A stretch of 64,000 bases of DNA from Mastigias papua. Its lineage: Eukaryota > Cnidaria > Scyphozoa > Rhizostomeae > Mastigiidae. The translations under genes were made by a program, and so were the position numbers. The notes beneath the pieces were generated by a model that saw only the letters and a program-made list of their open reading frames with translations, searched no databases and was not told the origin of the DNA. Positions 1-14,300 of the stretch are shown one piece after another (position 1 is the stretch's first letter; every line of letters starts with the position of its first letter). The stretch is from contig OZ025269.1 of NCBI GenBank assembly GCA_964019165.1, forward strand, positions 13,454,422 to 13,518,421, written 5' to 3'.

Positions 1-665
1 TGCAATCAGTCACATCTACCCTTGAGGACCGAATATTCTCCTAACCTCGGTGGTTGGTATTTTTCTATTTTTCTCAACTCCCACCCGTGATTAGTCCAGT
101 TCACCATTACTTAATTTCGAAAATCCTTTCCATGAGTGAAATTAAGGTTCTCTTCAGATATTACTGTCATTAACATAAAGGCTGACAAACAGTTCTATGA
201 AGATAATGTACGGTATATGCAGACTTGATTGACTAAATGTATAGGATATGAAAGCAAATGTGAAAGTTATTTGTGAAAGTTATCAAACTTCCCAATTTAT
301 TCCAGCCCTCTCGCAAGCACTAATTTCCAGAAAACGTTTCAGTGCCCCCTAATCTGCTTTCCCAATCACTTGGTTGTGTAGAGCACTCGAGTCATAATGA
401 CAAAACTCTACCCACAATAATCCAAGATGACACATAACACCAACCTCACAGCTGGCTGAGAGGAAATAAGGAACTAAGGACATTAGAAAAGAGCTGGTAA
501 TAAAAAAGGAAACAACTACTATAACACGAAAATGTTCAATACGATCTTCCCTCCCATTCACTTGTATTTCCCAAATAAGCTCTGGCAACGACGAAAGGTG
601 GCCTACAACATGGTACGTCTTGATATAAGGGAATAGTCATTGACGTAAATATACAGTTCCCTTAC
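1..665. other. No identifiable exon; HECTD1 intron/3' continuation
   Basis: Lies downstream of the last recognised HECTD1 donor (665/664). I translated the minus strand here looking for the HECT C-lobe start and found no segment that both matches the family and has the required phase. The stretch is AT-rich with no clear repeat. It is best read as part of a long intron. Confidence 0.6.
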
Positions 666-3600
666 CCCAAATCTTCCAATTTGCATTCATGACCATGTTC
701 ACTTTCAAACATAAGGTTCTCCAAGGACTCTCTTCTCTCTTCCGATGTTAGTTTTTCGTCACTCAAAATCAACCTACGCTTTTTGATAAGCTTCCTAAGT
801 TGCTTAACAAATGCGAAAATCTCCGGGAATATCATCTCAAAATCGCTGTCCGAAAACAAGTCCACGCAACAGTAATAGCACTCTGATGCAACATCCAACG
901 ATTCGAATGATCTTGGTGACATATTATCACTGTCTATGCTCGACGATCTGGCACTTATACACCTTGAAAATGTCCTAGCACTAGGTGGTTTGCCAAGACA
1001 CAACAATTTGTGAAAAGGCTCTGACAACGGAATATCTACGAGTCTATTGTCTTGGAGACATTTTGCAAGGAAAGTTCCGAGGAAGTGGAAAAGCTTGCAC
1101 ACGTTCTCGATATTTGGATGATCCTGCGGATACGGAGCTGGAAATAGTCCATTTTGGTGATGAACATAAAGATTAGCTTTCTTTGCACCACGCAGCCTCT
1201 GCGAAGAAATGGGAATAACATAAGGGCAAGCAAAGTAATAGAAAGAAAAGCAAGTTATATGTTCTAACACACTGAAACGCCAATGCAAGGCTGCGAGAAA
1301 ATAATGCATAAATGTATTCTGCAATAATGGAAAATATAATTGATATACAAGAGTGCATACAACCGATTACGAATCGATGATAAGATTTTAAGGAAAACAG
1401 TGCTTGAAGATGAGGCTTCCAAAGGTGAAATACAAAAGAGAAATCCAACCTTACAATGTAATATATAACAAAACAGTCACGAAACTTTAAGACCTGATAA
1501 TGCAATGATACGCTAAAAACTTTTTTCGACGATAAATCGTTCATGCAAACATAAGAAATAAACTAACATGAATATAGGTAAGTCAATTTTCTCTCTCATT
1601 CTTATCTACTAATCTTTATTCATTAACATTAAATGAATCGTAAAAGCATCTACGTTGACAAAAAACTGTACTTAAATCTGTAAAATAAAATTCTGATTCA
1701 ACAGCAGTGTTCTTAAAAAAGATCATTCAGGGTAGGCATGCTTATCACGCTCCCAATGGTATCATTCTTGCAAATACGTCTTTGTTAAATGGTACAGTCC
1801 TAGGTTATGTCTGGACAAAAGGATACCACATTGTACTACACTAGATTGTATTATTTCATGATATACTATGTATTATTGTAGATAATGCTATTTCATACAA
1901 TACTAAGTCAAATTATGTCATAATTGCATCGTATGATATTTTACTAAATTTATATTATATAACATAACATAACATAATATAATATAATAAATATAATATA
2001 ATATAATATAATATAATATAATATAATATAATATAATATAATATAATATAATATAATATAATAACAATAATATAATATAATATAACATTATTATAATATA
2101 TTATATTACGCTATACTATATTATATCATAATACATCATAATATACTATATCATAGTATATTATATTATGTTATATTATATTATATTATATTATATTATA
2201 TTATATTATATTATATTATATTATATTATATTATATTATAGTATATTATAGTATATTATATCACATTATACTGCAATGATTACATAATAAAATTTAAGCA
2301 AGAAGTCTTCCTACCTCACTACTTGCACTGTTCAACGAATCACTAGCAACCCAGATACCAAGCTCTTTCTTTTGCAGCTCTTTTGCAACAAGGGCATAGA
2401 ATTCTAAACTTGGGCCTAAACCAGTCCCTTCTTCGTCACGGAATTCGATCTGAAATGCAATCAAAACAGATGCTACAATATCACAGCTAGTCAAGAAATT
2501 CATTGTAAATTGAAGCACAAACATGCTGCTAGATCCAACGATCATTGTTCTACACACCAGTAAAAAATAATAGAACACAGCACCACAAGTGAAAACAAAT
2601 TAACTCTAATGTACCATCCATAGGGGGAAAAGATACACAATTATCTAGTTCCACTTTTGATGACAGTTACAATTAATGTTTGAAAGTCCCTAAAATCTAT
2701 GACTCTTACTACAAGCATGTTCGACAAAGAGTAGAAAGTACATTTTGTGATACCAGGTTGGTGGCATAAACATACAAAGGTACAAAAATGCAACAAAGAC
2801 TCATTCAATTTTCTAAAGGAAATACAAACCTCTAGAATGGCCTTTCTTGGAGCGTGAAAATCCAAAAGTCTAATCGCATATTGCAGAAGCTGAAAAGGAA
2901 TTGAAGGAACTGCAACACCATACTAACCATGACATTTAAGGGCAATAACACAAAACATCAACAAGATATATAATAACGCTGTATGGCAAAAAGCAACACC
3001 AGAAACGATAAGGCCATGATCAAACAAAAGGGATCAAAAATCTTCCGTGCCAATCGCAACCATATAAACTGACATATTCTGAAAGTGTTATCATGTCAAC
3101 ATACATCACGGGTTTTTGAATAAATTATATTGAGTAGATGAAGCTCAAGGACAAGAAGTGTACAAATCCATAGCGAAATGTCTACCAAGTTCCTGCGTAA
3201 GGACGTAAATAGTGTAGGTGGGCACACACTCTTTTTGTCTTATAAGAGCAAACTTAACAAGAGCATTGAGGCTCGATTTGCCAAAAAATTAGAAAACTCT
3301 CAGAACATGCTCAGTCTCAATATTTGCAGGCACTCAATTTCCCACATTCTTTTGGGAAACAAATTCTGATGAGGTTGATGGTTACATCATCAGCATTTGT
3401 TGCTTTATACTGAAAAGTAGTCCTGCTAAATATCCGTGAAATTGTTTATCGCATGTAGTATCTCAATCATTTGCAATCAAGTCACTCTTGAAATAACAAC
3501 AATTTTCAGAATATTTCAGTTTAAAATCATCATAAATTAAGAACATCAAGCCGTGGCAGAAATTATTTGGTTATACAAAACAGAGTGTATACAAAATAGC

Positions 3601-5380
3601 AAATGACTGCAAGATCTCGCATACTGCAGCAGAGAAACAATTATGAAAGCGCTTTCACATGGTCTGCTTTCTGCTAATATCTTATGTTGCGACTCCAGCT
3701 AGAGTGAAAATCCTTCAACAAGCAATAATAGCAGCTCCTCATCCATTGACTTTTCTAATATAACACCGACAACCTCATCGATTCTTCTGATCACAGTCGG
3801 TTTCATAGAAACCTACAAAACCCTCCATTTGCCACCGCAGTTGGTACCTCGGTCAATTTGAAATCTCTGATTCTATCATTTGATAAAATATGATTCACTG
3901 GTGATAACATATATTGAAAAGAATACTTCATATAAAACTAATTTGATAAACTACAATTTGCTACCCCATAAAAAGTGACACAGAAAGTGATCAACACGTT
4001 CTACAACAATCTACATTTCAGAACATAAGCGCAGAAGATGCAAAGGGGCCGCAATTCAAAAGTCATATCATAGCTTTCAATACCAAATCATAATGCCAGA
4101 ATTTTCCTGTATAGTGGTGCACATATGAACGGATCTGACTACTAACCTCTTTCTCATCTCGAGGAACTTTCACGCGCTCGTGCTTTAATCTTCCAATTCG
4201 CATTTCCTGCGGCTCTAATCTCCTTGCCGGGTGGCCACGATTCCGTTCCAGATTTGCATCATGCATGTTTTGTAACCAAACGATCGAACTATATAAAACA
4301 TGGCAATTCAGTGAATTGACAACAAAATGTGTCTATATCTAGTGTTTCTGCTCTCAAAAGAAAGACTAAGCCGATCAAATCTACGAATGTTTCGGGTCTT
4401 ACGAAGATCCATCATCTCACTACGACAGAGCTAACAAACTAATACAAAATATAGAATACAGAGTACTGATACAGAATACCAAAGATAACGTAAAGGCTAC
4501 TGCCACACAGGACTCCGTATGTTGTGGAGTGTCTGTTAGAGAGAGATTTCTAATCATGGGCTATCAGCCAGTTACTTTCCTCACCGCCTATATCTTCAGT
4601 GTTGCCACCTGGTTCCCGTCTACTTCCGAATGGGAAAGCTAAACTATGACCCTAGATGAGCTAGAACCATTGATCCTTCTCACAGCATACGAGTTCTCTG
4701 ATCACCCCGCCAATCCACCCATAATTCCAGATATGAAACAGTGCACAACTCCCATTTACAAAGAGAAGTTCCTCTACAACTTGTCAATAAATTGACGTAA
4801 GATACTAACAAGTAATAATTACAAAGGCGTTGTGGATGTCTCTCGAATATGCTATTCAAGCATCAAGCACAGAATGCCATCATCATTCAAATAAACAGGG
4901 ACAAAATTACCGAGAGCAGCCAAATGCTGTAGCCTGGAAATACATCTTTCTAGTCTCGAATGGAAACAGCAATGGATAATTGATAAACAAAAATTCACAC
5001 CACGCTGGTAGAGATCCAGATGCTAAGACAAGTGGCTCCTGAAAAAAGATGCGATGACAAATAAGTCCCACGACCGTCAAATTATAGAATGATGAAAATT
5101 GATCGTGTAAGGGTGAAGGTTAGGTATTATTGCAAAATGACTACAAGAGAACTAAGTGCTGAACCGAGAAATCCAATGGGAAGCTCCTGTAAATATAAAG
5201 TCTTTATCAACATGCTTTTAGTCAAGAAAACGACAATCATTATATTGTGTGGCAATAAGTGGAGTACTGCAAGTAGATGAACTTGATAAAGGGATAAACC
5301 TACCTGAACCTGCTGCACAAGCTTGTTAGTCAGTTTCATTGAGATGAACTCTTCTTCTGGCACATCGAAAAGATAATTAT
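666..5380 (-). CDS. HECTD1: HECTD1 exons 32-37: HECT domain N-lobe, C-lobe missing
   Basis: Residues ~2166-2523. Exon 32 is [18 protein letters not shown]. Exon 33 is [17 protein letters not shown] then [15 protein letters not shown]. Exon 34 is [15 protein letters not shown]. Exon 35 is a 60-nt exon ([10 protein letters not shown]). Exon 36 is [20 protein letters not shown], a hallmark HECT N-lobe motif. Exon 37 (533 nt) is [28 protein letters not shown], then a variable loop, ending KLEDLG before a gtaag donor. Human continues LNFQF and on to the C-lobe with catalytic VNTCVHYL. No matching exon is convincing in 1-665, so the active-site cysteine is outside the window. Confidence 0.95.
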
Positions 5381-8300
5381 CTGACAAGACAAAACAGTGT
5401 CACAGGAAAATTTCCTAAGATAATTAATTTTTAATCATAAATTATTCGGAAGAAAACTTTCAAAGATAATTATTATTCGAATTTAATCATTCGGTAACAT
5501 CAAAGCTGGGTAACAAACTCGCATGATTAGTATAAGATAGAGAAATTATATGGCAACTACAAATGTTGGGGAAGCCTCACTACTCGAGGCTCCCATCTTG
5601 GTCACAGAACTATTTATTCAAGAGCCAGTGTCTCCCTACATGCTTTGCTTACTATACATCCGTTGCGAATAGCTAACTATACATCGCTAAAGTCACTTCA
5701 GCGTGCAGCATAGGTTTAATGTGGGTTCAGGGTAGGTTCAGTGGGGACTCATTGTGTAAAGCATGTAGTCAGTGTTTGTTCAGTGTGTACTCAGGTATGA
5801 TTGCTTACTGCAAATCGCGGTGAGAAAAATAGTTCATATGTTGATTACATTTCATGAGTCTGCATTCAACTTTGTTCCTCTGGCCAGTCCGGCCTTTACA
5901 GTACAATAACACAAATACATAACTATGCTACAGAAAATACACCTACTAGTTAAGAAAAACTACTCAAAGAGCTAGTGCTTGATCAAGCGGCATTTGACAA
6001 AGCATCTTGATAGAGGCTAGGCAGACAGGTTGCATAATCTTGCTAACAATCTGCACTTCATACTGAATCATAAGAGAGTTCAAAACTAGTTTACTTAAGG
6101 TAGCTTATGAGTGTCCTACCATAACAGAGATTCTATCACATACTTCGGAAAAGAAAGGCAGTTAGGTCCCTTTTCAAATTTATCTCAATATTTAACACAT
6201 CTTTAAATCACTTGGCTACTAAAGTATTCACCTACCGGAAAGGCTGGTAATTTGAGTGTTCTCTTCACATAGCTTATGCAATGACTTTACTAGATCGAGA
6301 ACCTCTTTTGCTTGAGTAATTTCTACAGGTACTGGGGTAAATACATCTTCATCTTCCTTTTCTTCATCATCGATCTTCTTTGATTCATCATCTTCTTTTG
6401 CTTGAAGTTCTTTAATGCGACAGAAATCCTATTCAAAAGAAAAACCACATCAGCTGTTAGTAAAAAATCATTTTAGTCAACAAGAGTGCTTCATTCAAAT
6501 TCTCTTGAAGATGAGGAGAAGAATAGCTATCATACAGCACTACCGAAATGCTTTCTTTAAAGGTACACAAACTCCTCCATTAACCGTTCATCGATTAAAT
6601 GGCCACTCCAGAAGACACGAATAAGTACTATTCACTTTGATTATTATCTCCTGTCCGTCAAAACCCACACGAACGTAGCATTTTCCGTTTCCAAAACGCA
6701 ACCAAACAAGGAATAAGAACGCATGGTCTCTAACAAACGATATAATGGAATAATCGGGGGTTGACCACATTATTGAAGATCAATAAACGGTGGGACTGGA
6801 TTTTTCTCAAATAGCGTCAAATTAGTTGTAAAATGAACATGAAATTGAAATGATATCAATACAATGCACATATCACCTTCAGAAATCTTTACATGATTTA
6901 AGGGTTTTGATATGTTCCGGGGGTTGGGAAAATTGCAAAAATCAAGAAATATCCCCCTTTTATTAGAGAAAAAAGTAACAGTTTTGCACGATCTACAAAG
7001 CATTATTAAATTGCTTTTCTTAGGAGCAATATCAACAGATTATAATCAAACGACCTTGTTTGATCACTGGCACCTGTTCTGGAGAGCCTCATGCCCGCAG
7101 GTTCCGGATAATAGAGGTAGTACCGTACTATGCAATTTTCTACGAAGAACATTCAGAAACTTCACCTTATATGCATGTCTCAACTGATTGCAGTTTCTCT
7201 GCTTCTTACAGCTTTTAGCTGTTCCAGTTAGTTTCCACTTTTTGATGAAATCCGTGTCTGAATTTTGTTGTAAATACTTGACAACATCATGCTTCGGCAG
7301 CTTTGATGTCCCAAGGTACTTGTCGACATAGGACACTTCCCATTTATACTAAAAATAGTTATGATGCAAATGGTAGCGAAATAAAAGTTTACCAAGAGCT
7401 ACTTATCATTTTAAGTAATTCTCATCAAATATACTACTTTTCCTTTTACTCAAATCGATCAAATTTATGTGCCAGTGATCCAATAAATAGCTTCCAACAG
7501 CAAAATAACACTTTCAAAAATCGGCATATTCTGTGAATAAGCCTTTCCTAGGGACACACGTGACACTTTATTCGGAGATAAGGGCAAAAATGGGCATTGT
7601 AATCACCTTCTGGAGGAGATAGAAGGTTCAGCTATAAACACTGGTGCAAAACTAAAAGTAAACTAGACTAGCGAGAAAATGCTAGAGGGCTGTTAAACCA
7701 AGTAAACTCCAACAAATTAAACACTGATCTTCTCTAACTGAGGAGTATTCTCAAAGATGAGGGTGAATACTGACCAATTGGACGACAAATTTTAGTGTAT
7801 CCGGTTGGCCAGTAACTCAGTTAATTGAGAAATCGGGATGCCGGAACAGTCAACCAAGATTTTACGACTAAACTTAGGAACTTAATTTATCAGTTTTCAA
7901 GGCATCTAGAGGAAAATAAAATTTCTAACGAACTGTTTATGTTATAAGTAGCACAAACCTATTACAAAATAGTCGTGCTTGTGCATTATGTTGATAATGG
8001 GCTAAAATCTACAATTAGAAACAAATGGGTAATACTCACAAGGGTCTGCTCGGGAGAAGCTGCTTTGCTTTCACGTGATCTATATACAATGCTAAAGAGA
8101 AACATAAGGTCAGAGTGAGAGCATAGTCCATACATAACATAATTAATCAACTCAATGAAGCTTCAATTCGAAGAAATAAAACAACAAGAAAAATTAGAAA
8201 TTGAACATAGGTGATAGAATGATAAGATGGTGTAATGAGAACCGCTATAGACAGGTGGCTACATACTGACTTTGTTTCAATGTGGCTCATGACAAGTAAT

Positions 8301-11300
8301 TGCAATAATACTAATAATGATAATGTGACATTGCCTACAGTTGGTTTTTACATAGCTTCTATATAGGAAACTAATTATATGCTATTTCTTTAATACTCAC
8401 GTGTATGTTGGCTCCCAAAGCCTAATTTGTTTGTCGAATTTGCCACTACTGCTCGATATAGAAGTTGCAAGTTTTTGAATGTATGAAAATATAGATGCAT
8501 TGTGGTCATTAAGTGGGACCTCTATTTCTTTTCCCTGCCGATGACAAGCATTGAAGAAAAGTTACAAAGTAGCCTGGTTAAATTTCCTTCTCAAGATGAT
8601 AATAAGCATACAAACAACGGAACCCTGTGACTCTACGGTATGTTACCATAATCAGAAACCCAAAGGGAGGCATATGCTAGATTAAATTAAAGGCAACTTA
8701 GCAGACTCAGTGCAAAATAACTACGGACGTCAAATGCGCACGAATTTCTAAATCAAACTGGAATTATCAAATGGAAAGCACAATAGCAAAAACGCACACT
8801 AACATAATGAGGCACAAAAACATTTGGCGAATTGTTTACATACAGAGACAACCTTCAATGAAAATAAGACCTAAGAAAACCATAGTAACAATGAAAACCA
8901 TGGTAACAATGAAAACCATGGCAACAATGAAAACCATGGCAACAATGAAAACCACGGTCACACATACTATGGTGATTGGCTTAGTCAACTATTCGAGTAG
9001 CCGAGAGACTGGTTCATTGAATTCTGATTATCATTAACAAATAACTTTAAATAGCTGAGTGACTGTTCGACTTAAGAGTTGCTAATCCATTTGCCATATG
9101 AATGAAAGCAATATCTTCATTTACGGATATCTAAAGTAAGATATTTCTTTCAGAAGTGCAGACAAAGAAAAAAATATTTTCATACCCCCGCAACTGTTCC
9201 ACGAATAACTAATTCCAAGTCATCAAAGTTCTGATCTTCATTTGCGACAATCTCACCTGATAAACACAATGTAGTTGTGATCGTGCACTTACAAAGAATA
9301 CCATGGTAGCATTATGGCTAGCCTAAGTATGTACGAAATTGCGAACTTCAGGCTATCAGTTGCACCAAAATCTTACAAAGAGTACAGTAAGAATTTGCCA
9401 CACTAAAGAAGTTCAATATTGCATATAATGAGGCAATTTTTAAGTAAACTGAAAGCGCTTTTTCGTCCAATACTCGAAAAAGTGTTTTTATATACATGTT
9501 AGAAACTCGAAGAAATTAATAATAGAAATTTAAAGTTAATGAATAATCCTGGTCTATAGCTTGCATGGGAACGTCATGAAGAGATCTGCGAGCTACCAAA
9601 CATGACTACAAACAAGCTTTGGGAAAAATCACTGTCTTAGTACGAGTTTACTCTAGAACACCCTGGATGACAACGTCAAAGATGAGCCAACAATGTTGGT
9701 GGTCAAAAAGAGGTCTTGCTTCTTCGATCAATATTCAAAATTAAAACACAAAAGCAATGCAAAGTATATTAACAGCGAATCTACCTTCATCCGGTACCTC
9801 GACATCTTGATGCTGCGAAACATTGGTTCTGCCAGGTCTTGGATCAAAGGCAGGTATCAGTGCGGAAAACTGACGCTTGAGAACAAAATCGTCATCCCAT
9901 TGACGTCTACGTATTTCAGCAGGCTTATCTGCAGATGATCCTGACTGATTTACCTACAAAGAGGCAGATTTCTTGTTATTTCTCACTTTCTACACTTTCT
10001 ACTTAATCGGTATTTGTAAAAACATCAAGTTCATACTAAATACATTCACCATTCTGTACCATATAGAGAGCAAACAAGTTGAAGCAAAATTAGCTAAAAA
10101 ATAGCTGCAAATAATTGTTGCTCTAGCTTAGTAAGAGATAATAAATACACTAATTTCATTCATAAGCATTGCTCTGGTTAGCTTTATACCGTAGTGAAGC
10201 TCAGCTGTTTTTAATTTTCTACACTATACTTATGCTTATTCCCAATGCCTATATTTCTGTTTAATTAAGGGTAAAGTATATGGTCAAACGCTTTTAATCG
10301 ACAGCCAGCTCAAATTCTAGTCCAGGATAAACCTTGTTATGTTATTCTTCGAAATTACGTCATAAATTTACAATGCAACGTCTCCATTTGTTCGTTTACT
10401 AGGGTTGAAAATATGAAGAACCGCAATAAATCTGGATCGAATATCAATTCTGTCAAATTTGAAAATTAGCTTTGTATTACAGTCTAGGGTAGCCCTATGC
10501 TTAGCTTTATGCTTAATTTCCTTCTAATATTACCCTGCTTATGCTTCTAGCCGTTATGCTTATAAACCGTTATGCTTATAAAACAGGCTAGTATAAGGAA
10601 AATCGTAGAGGCTATGAAAGCATCTCCTGCTAGTGCAACGATAGTGTGGAGTTGTGTACCTCTGATTTAGACTCAGAGTGTACGCGGTTTGGATCCCATC
10701 CAATACACTTTCAAAGCATCGTATTTGCTCTTTCGGAACTATTGACTCATTGTACAATGGCAGGGGTGACAAGCAGGCCAGTTAGGGCAATGCTTTACGC
10801 ATAACTTTGGTCGACTTTCCAGGATTAAAGAATAGCCAGCCACTCGGATGTAGAACCCAAGGACAACAACAAACTTCTGCTCTTACTTACGTACGTAGTG
10901 GTTGCTCACTTGTTTACATAACTACAAACCAACTTACTAAGTCACCCTCTCACTGGCATACCTGCTTATCTAATAATATATTTTATATCATAGTAAAACA
11001 GATGTTGCCAAGAAAAATTATGAAAAACACCTAGGTGAGATATTCATACAGAAATCAACTTAGCATAGCACGCTTTTACCTAATTCTCTCTTATATAGTT
11101 ATATATCCCTTTATTCTCTCTTATATTTTAGATTTTTTATTTTATTTTATTTTAGATTTACGTGTAAATTTAGATAGTTTCTTTTCGTTTGCTAGTTTTT
11201 ATTTTAAACAGGGTACATTGTAAAACAGTAAAACTGAATGTCTTACCCTGTATAAATATCATACAATAGAAACAGAACTTCCTTACCTCTAGTGTCCTCT

Positions 11301-14300
11301 CAAACAAATCATCTGGATCATTTTCATCCTCATTTTCAATATCTTCAAATTCATCCGTATCTTCGCCTTCTTCCATTTGATAATCCTCCATGTAGTCCTC
11401 ATCCATATCGACCATTAAAGAGCAAGGTTGTAGAGTACCATTCCCTTGTTTGATATCATCTTTTACATCAGATTTGCTCTCCTTCTTTTCAGTATCAGTT
11501 GTTGAAGTCGACACAGATCTACAAGAGGTATACAGCGTCCCATAATTTGAATCTATAGCAGGCCTTTCAATAAGTAAATTTGACGCGCGCTGCCAATCGC
11601 GCGCATGTGGTCGTTTGCGCGCTAAACATTCAATTGTGAGAGCTTTCCTTGGTACTTGGATGTGCATCCTTGATAAAGCTGGCGCGAGCGATATGTTGAG
11701 CGCGTGAACTGAGCTGGGCGCGTGCCTGCGCTCTCGTGCGAGATCGCCCGCGTCCCTGCTATTAAATGTAAGGTTGTTCGCAAAATACAGTACTATGCTG
11801 TGCATAAGATGCATTGTTGTATAAGACGCATTCGTATATGCTCTAAATAAAATAATACTTCTTAATAGGATAGCATTTTCCCCTACAGAAGGACGGATGG
11901 GAAATTCGGTGTTACCATGTATAAGACGCGCCCTCAAATAAAATCAATAACACTACCAAGAGAGTGCGTCTTATATATGGAATATATGGTACAAATGCAA
12001 TCCAAATGCAACTATCTGCTGTAATCATCAAAAATGTAATCTGTGCCTGAACTACTAGCAATACTAGCAAGATACTAGCAATAAGAAAGGTGACGAAATG
12101 GACAATGAGTATTAAAAATCTCTCAGAGAACGGCTCAAAACTAGGTCTAGGCAGTCTCAATATAACACGATAGTGGGTGAACTGGTGTGCGCCTTCACAC
12201 TGTTGAGAGTGATGACGCACTATCCATCGCACTGTCATTTTGCATCTAGCATATTCGAACTGGTGCTTCGGGATAAATCAAAAGATTTGATACACACATC
12301 CATAATAACCAACATTCAATAATGACTCCTCTAAATTAAACAAAGGTCCAGTATGCAAAACAAACATGTCCAAAATGTTTTAACATGATCGAATGTAATC
12401 CAGGATATAGATAAGATTTTTACAACAGATACGTTTGACAGTGGATATGCTTTCGGCTACAAAGAATGTATGTACAAATCAGAATCATTCACAAAAGAGA
12501 GAACAAATAACTAAACAATACAAAGTCTATAGGTCACAATAAGGTCATTGCATACCCATCTTTTTCGGTTCTGTTCTTTTGTCCAGAGCTTAGATGCAAT
12601 TCTCTGGCAATCGTTTTACTTGATTTTGCTTGCTTTTCTGATTTATTGCAGATCTTGAGGCTACCCTTTTCGATGGTAGCATTTTCAACCTCTTCAAATT
12701 CATCTTCATCGTCATCATCATCTGATGAATCATACACCAGCTTTGCCTCGATAGCTTCTAGTAAGGTCATGCCTTCGGGTGTCTTCTCAAGAGAGTCAAT
12801 CCTCTCAGGTACTTCAATTTCGACCTTGACAGTACAAAGCAAAACTTAGGACTAGCAGATAACCACTCGACATCAAATAAAGATACCTTCCTAATAAACA
12901 TACAAAATATTATGGTATTCCGCATGAGAAACGTGCAAGAGAAAGTGTCTACACCGCAAGTACTAAAAAGTTGTATATCATAGATCTAAAGAGATTGAAA
13001 GATCAAAATTGTAAATCGAATGGCAAGGATAACGACTTGGCAGTGTGGTGCTCAGTTAAACAAAAGCAAAGCGAAATAGTTTCCATATTCATCTTTGTTT
13101 AATTTAACTCTATCTTCGCTAGAAAATTATATTTGAAAAGTCTTTCGGTTCTACAGAACTTCAATACAGCAAGAAAAAGCGCCACCATTTTTAGACATAC
13201 TGAAAAGTTGGCTATATATTTCGGTTCACCTTTCGGTCGTTATCCGACGTTTCATACACTGACGAGATTCGGACGGAAAAAGTTTTTCAGTATGTCTAAA
13301 AAATGGTGCCGCTTTTTCGTGCGGTAGTAAAATTTTATTTCAAACGAAAGTACTAAAAACAAGTGTTTCTTGTCTCTTCACCAATCGAAATGCAATATAA
13401 TCAAATATACCCCAAATCTCACCTCGGTATTCTTGTTAAAAAGCAAATCTCCTTCAGATGACAGTAGGCCCCGTCCTATCTCATTCTGGCGATTTTTGTC
13501 CGATTCTGAGATTTCATCACTTCTTGTATCAAAGAACTCAGTAAAAAATCCACCTTTATCTTCTGTACCAGCTTGAGATGAATCATTGCTTGCTACTTTC
13601 TTTTCCTTAGGTTCTCGTTCTTCGCTGTATTCCACCTCTGTTTCACCACTTTCTCCGCTAGTCTCATCAAACTCTTTATCAACAGGAGACCGGGTTGATT
13701 TATCAACCAAATCTTCGGCTTCCGTAGCTGCACTTTCCACATTCTTCTCACATGCATCCACTCCATGTCCGCTCTTCTCTTCCTTGTTTGCAGCCTCTTC
13801 ATTCATTCTGGATGTATCATCATTTTTACTATCATCAAAACTGCTTTTCTCAGCATCTTTTGTCTCAGTACTATCAACCATGTGAACACTTGACTTGCTG
13901 TCAACATAGACACTTAATTCACTTCGCATTACTTTTGCGCCTCTACTTAAACTGCTCATACCACTGGTGAGTTCATTATTTTTTGATTTATTTTCCAACT
14001 TTGATTCTGAATCGTCATCCACATGTAGTGTCTTTTCTGACTGAGATAAAGAACTATTCCTATCTGCCGTAGATACAGTTTGCGTCTCATGGTGAACATT
14101 AACTTTTGTCTCAGTTTCTGCAGCAGTTAGCACGGCGGGTGGTGAGCTGCTTTCTTGAGAATCAGACGCTGGGCTGCTCTTCTTTTCGGTCGACGTACTC
14201 TGCCGGAATGACGTCTGCAAGTTTCTGGATGCTGCCCTGAGTTGATCAAGACTTGCTGCCTCTGCAAGAGCACTGGCAACCAAGTCCGATGATGCATTAT

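Noticed and set aside
349..602. Minus-strand segment PELIWEIQVNGRED as the next HECTD1 HECT exon
   Set aside because: It faintly resembles a HECT strand, but the only acceptor (at 603) puts it in the wrong phase relative to exon 37, and the phase-correct reading (PPFVVARAYLGN) does not match the family.
7064..7165. Continuation of HECTD1 exon 30 past AAG
   Set aside because: A good donor (gtgaag) follows the last conserved residue, and the next exon starts DFCR as in human DFCE.
10618..10722. Functional tRNA-Leu(UAG)
   Set aside because: Only the anticodon arm and a B-box-like segment are good; the T-stem, D-arm and acceptor stem do not pair well.
11518..11937. N-terminal extension of HECTD1 exon 25 (MRARLIHG...)
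   Set aside because: The frame is open by chance; the acceptor at 11518 gives the right phase, and the upstream sequence is not similar to HECTD1.
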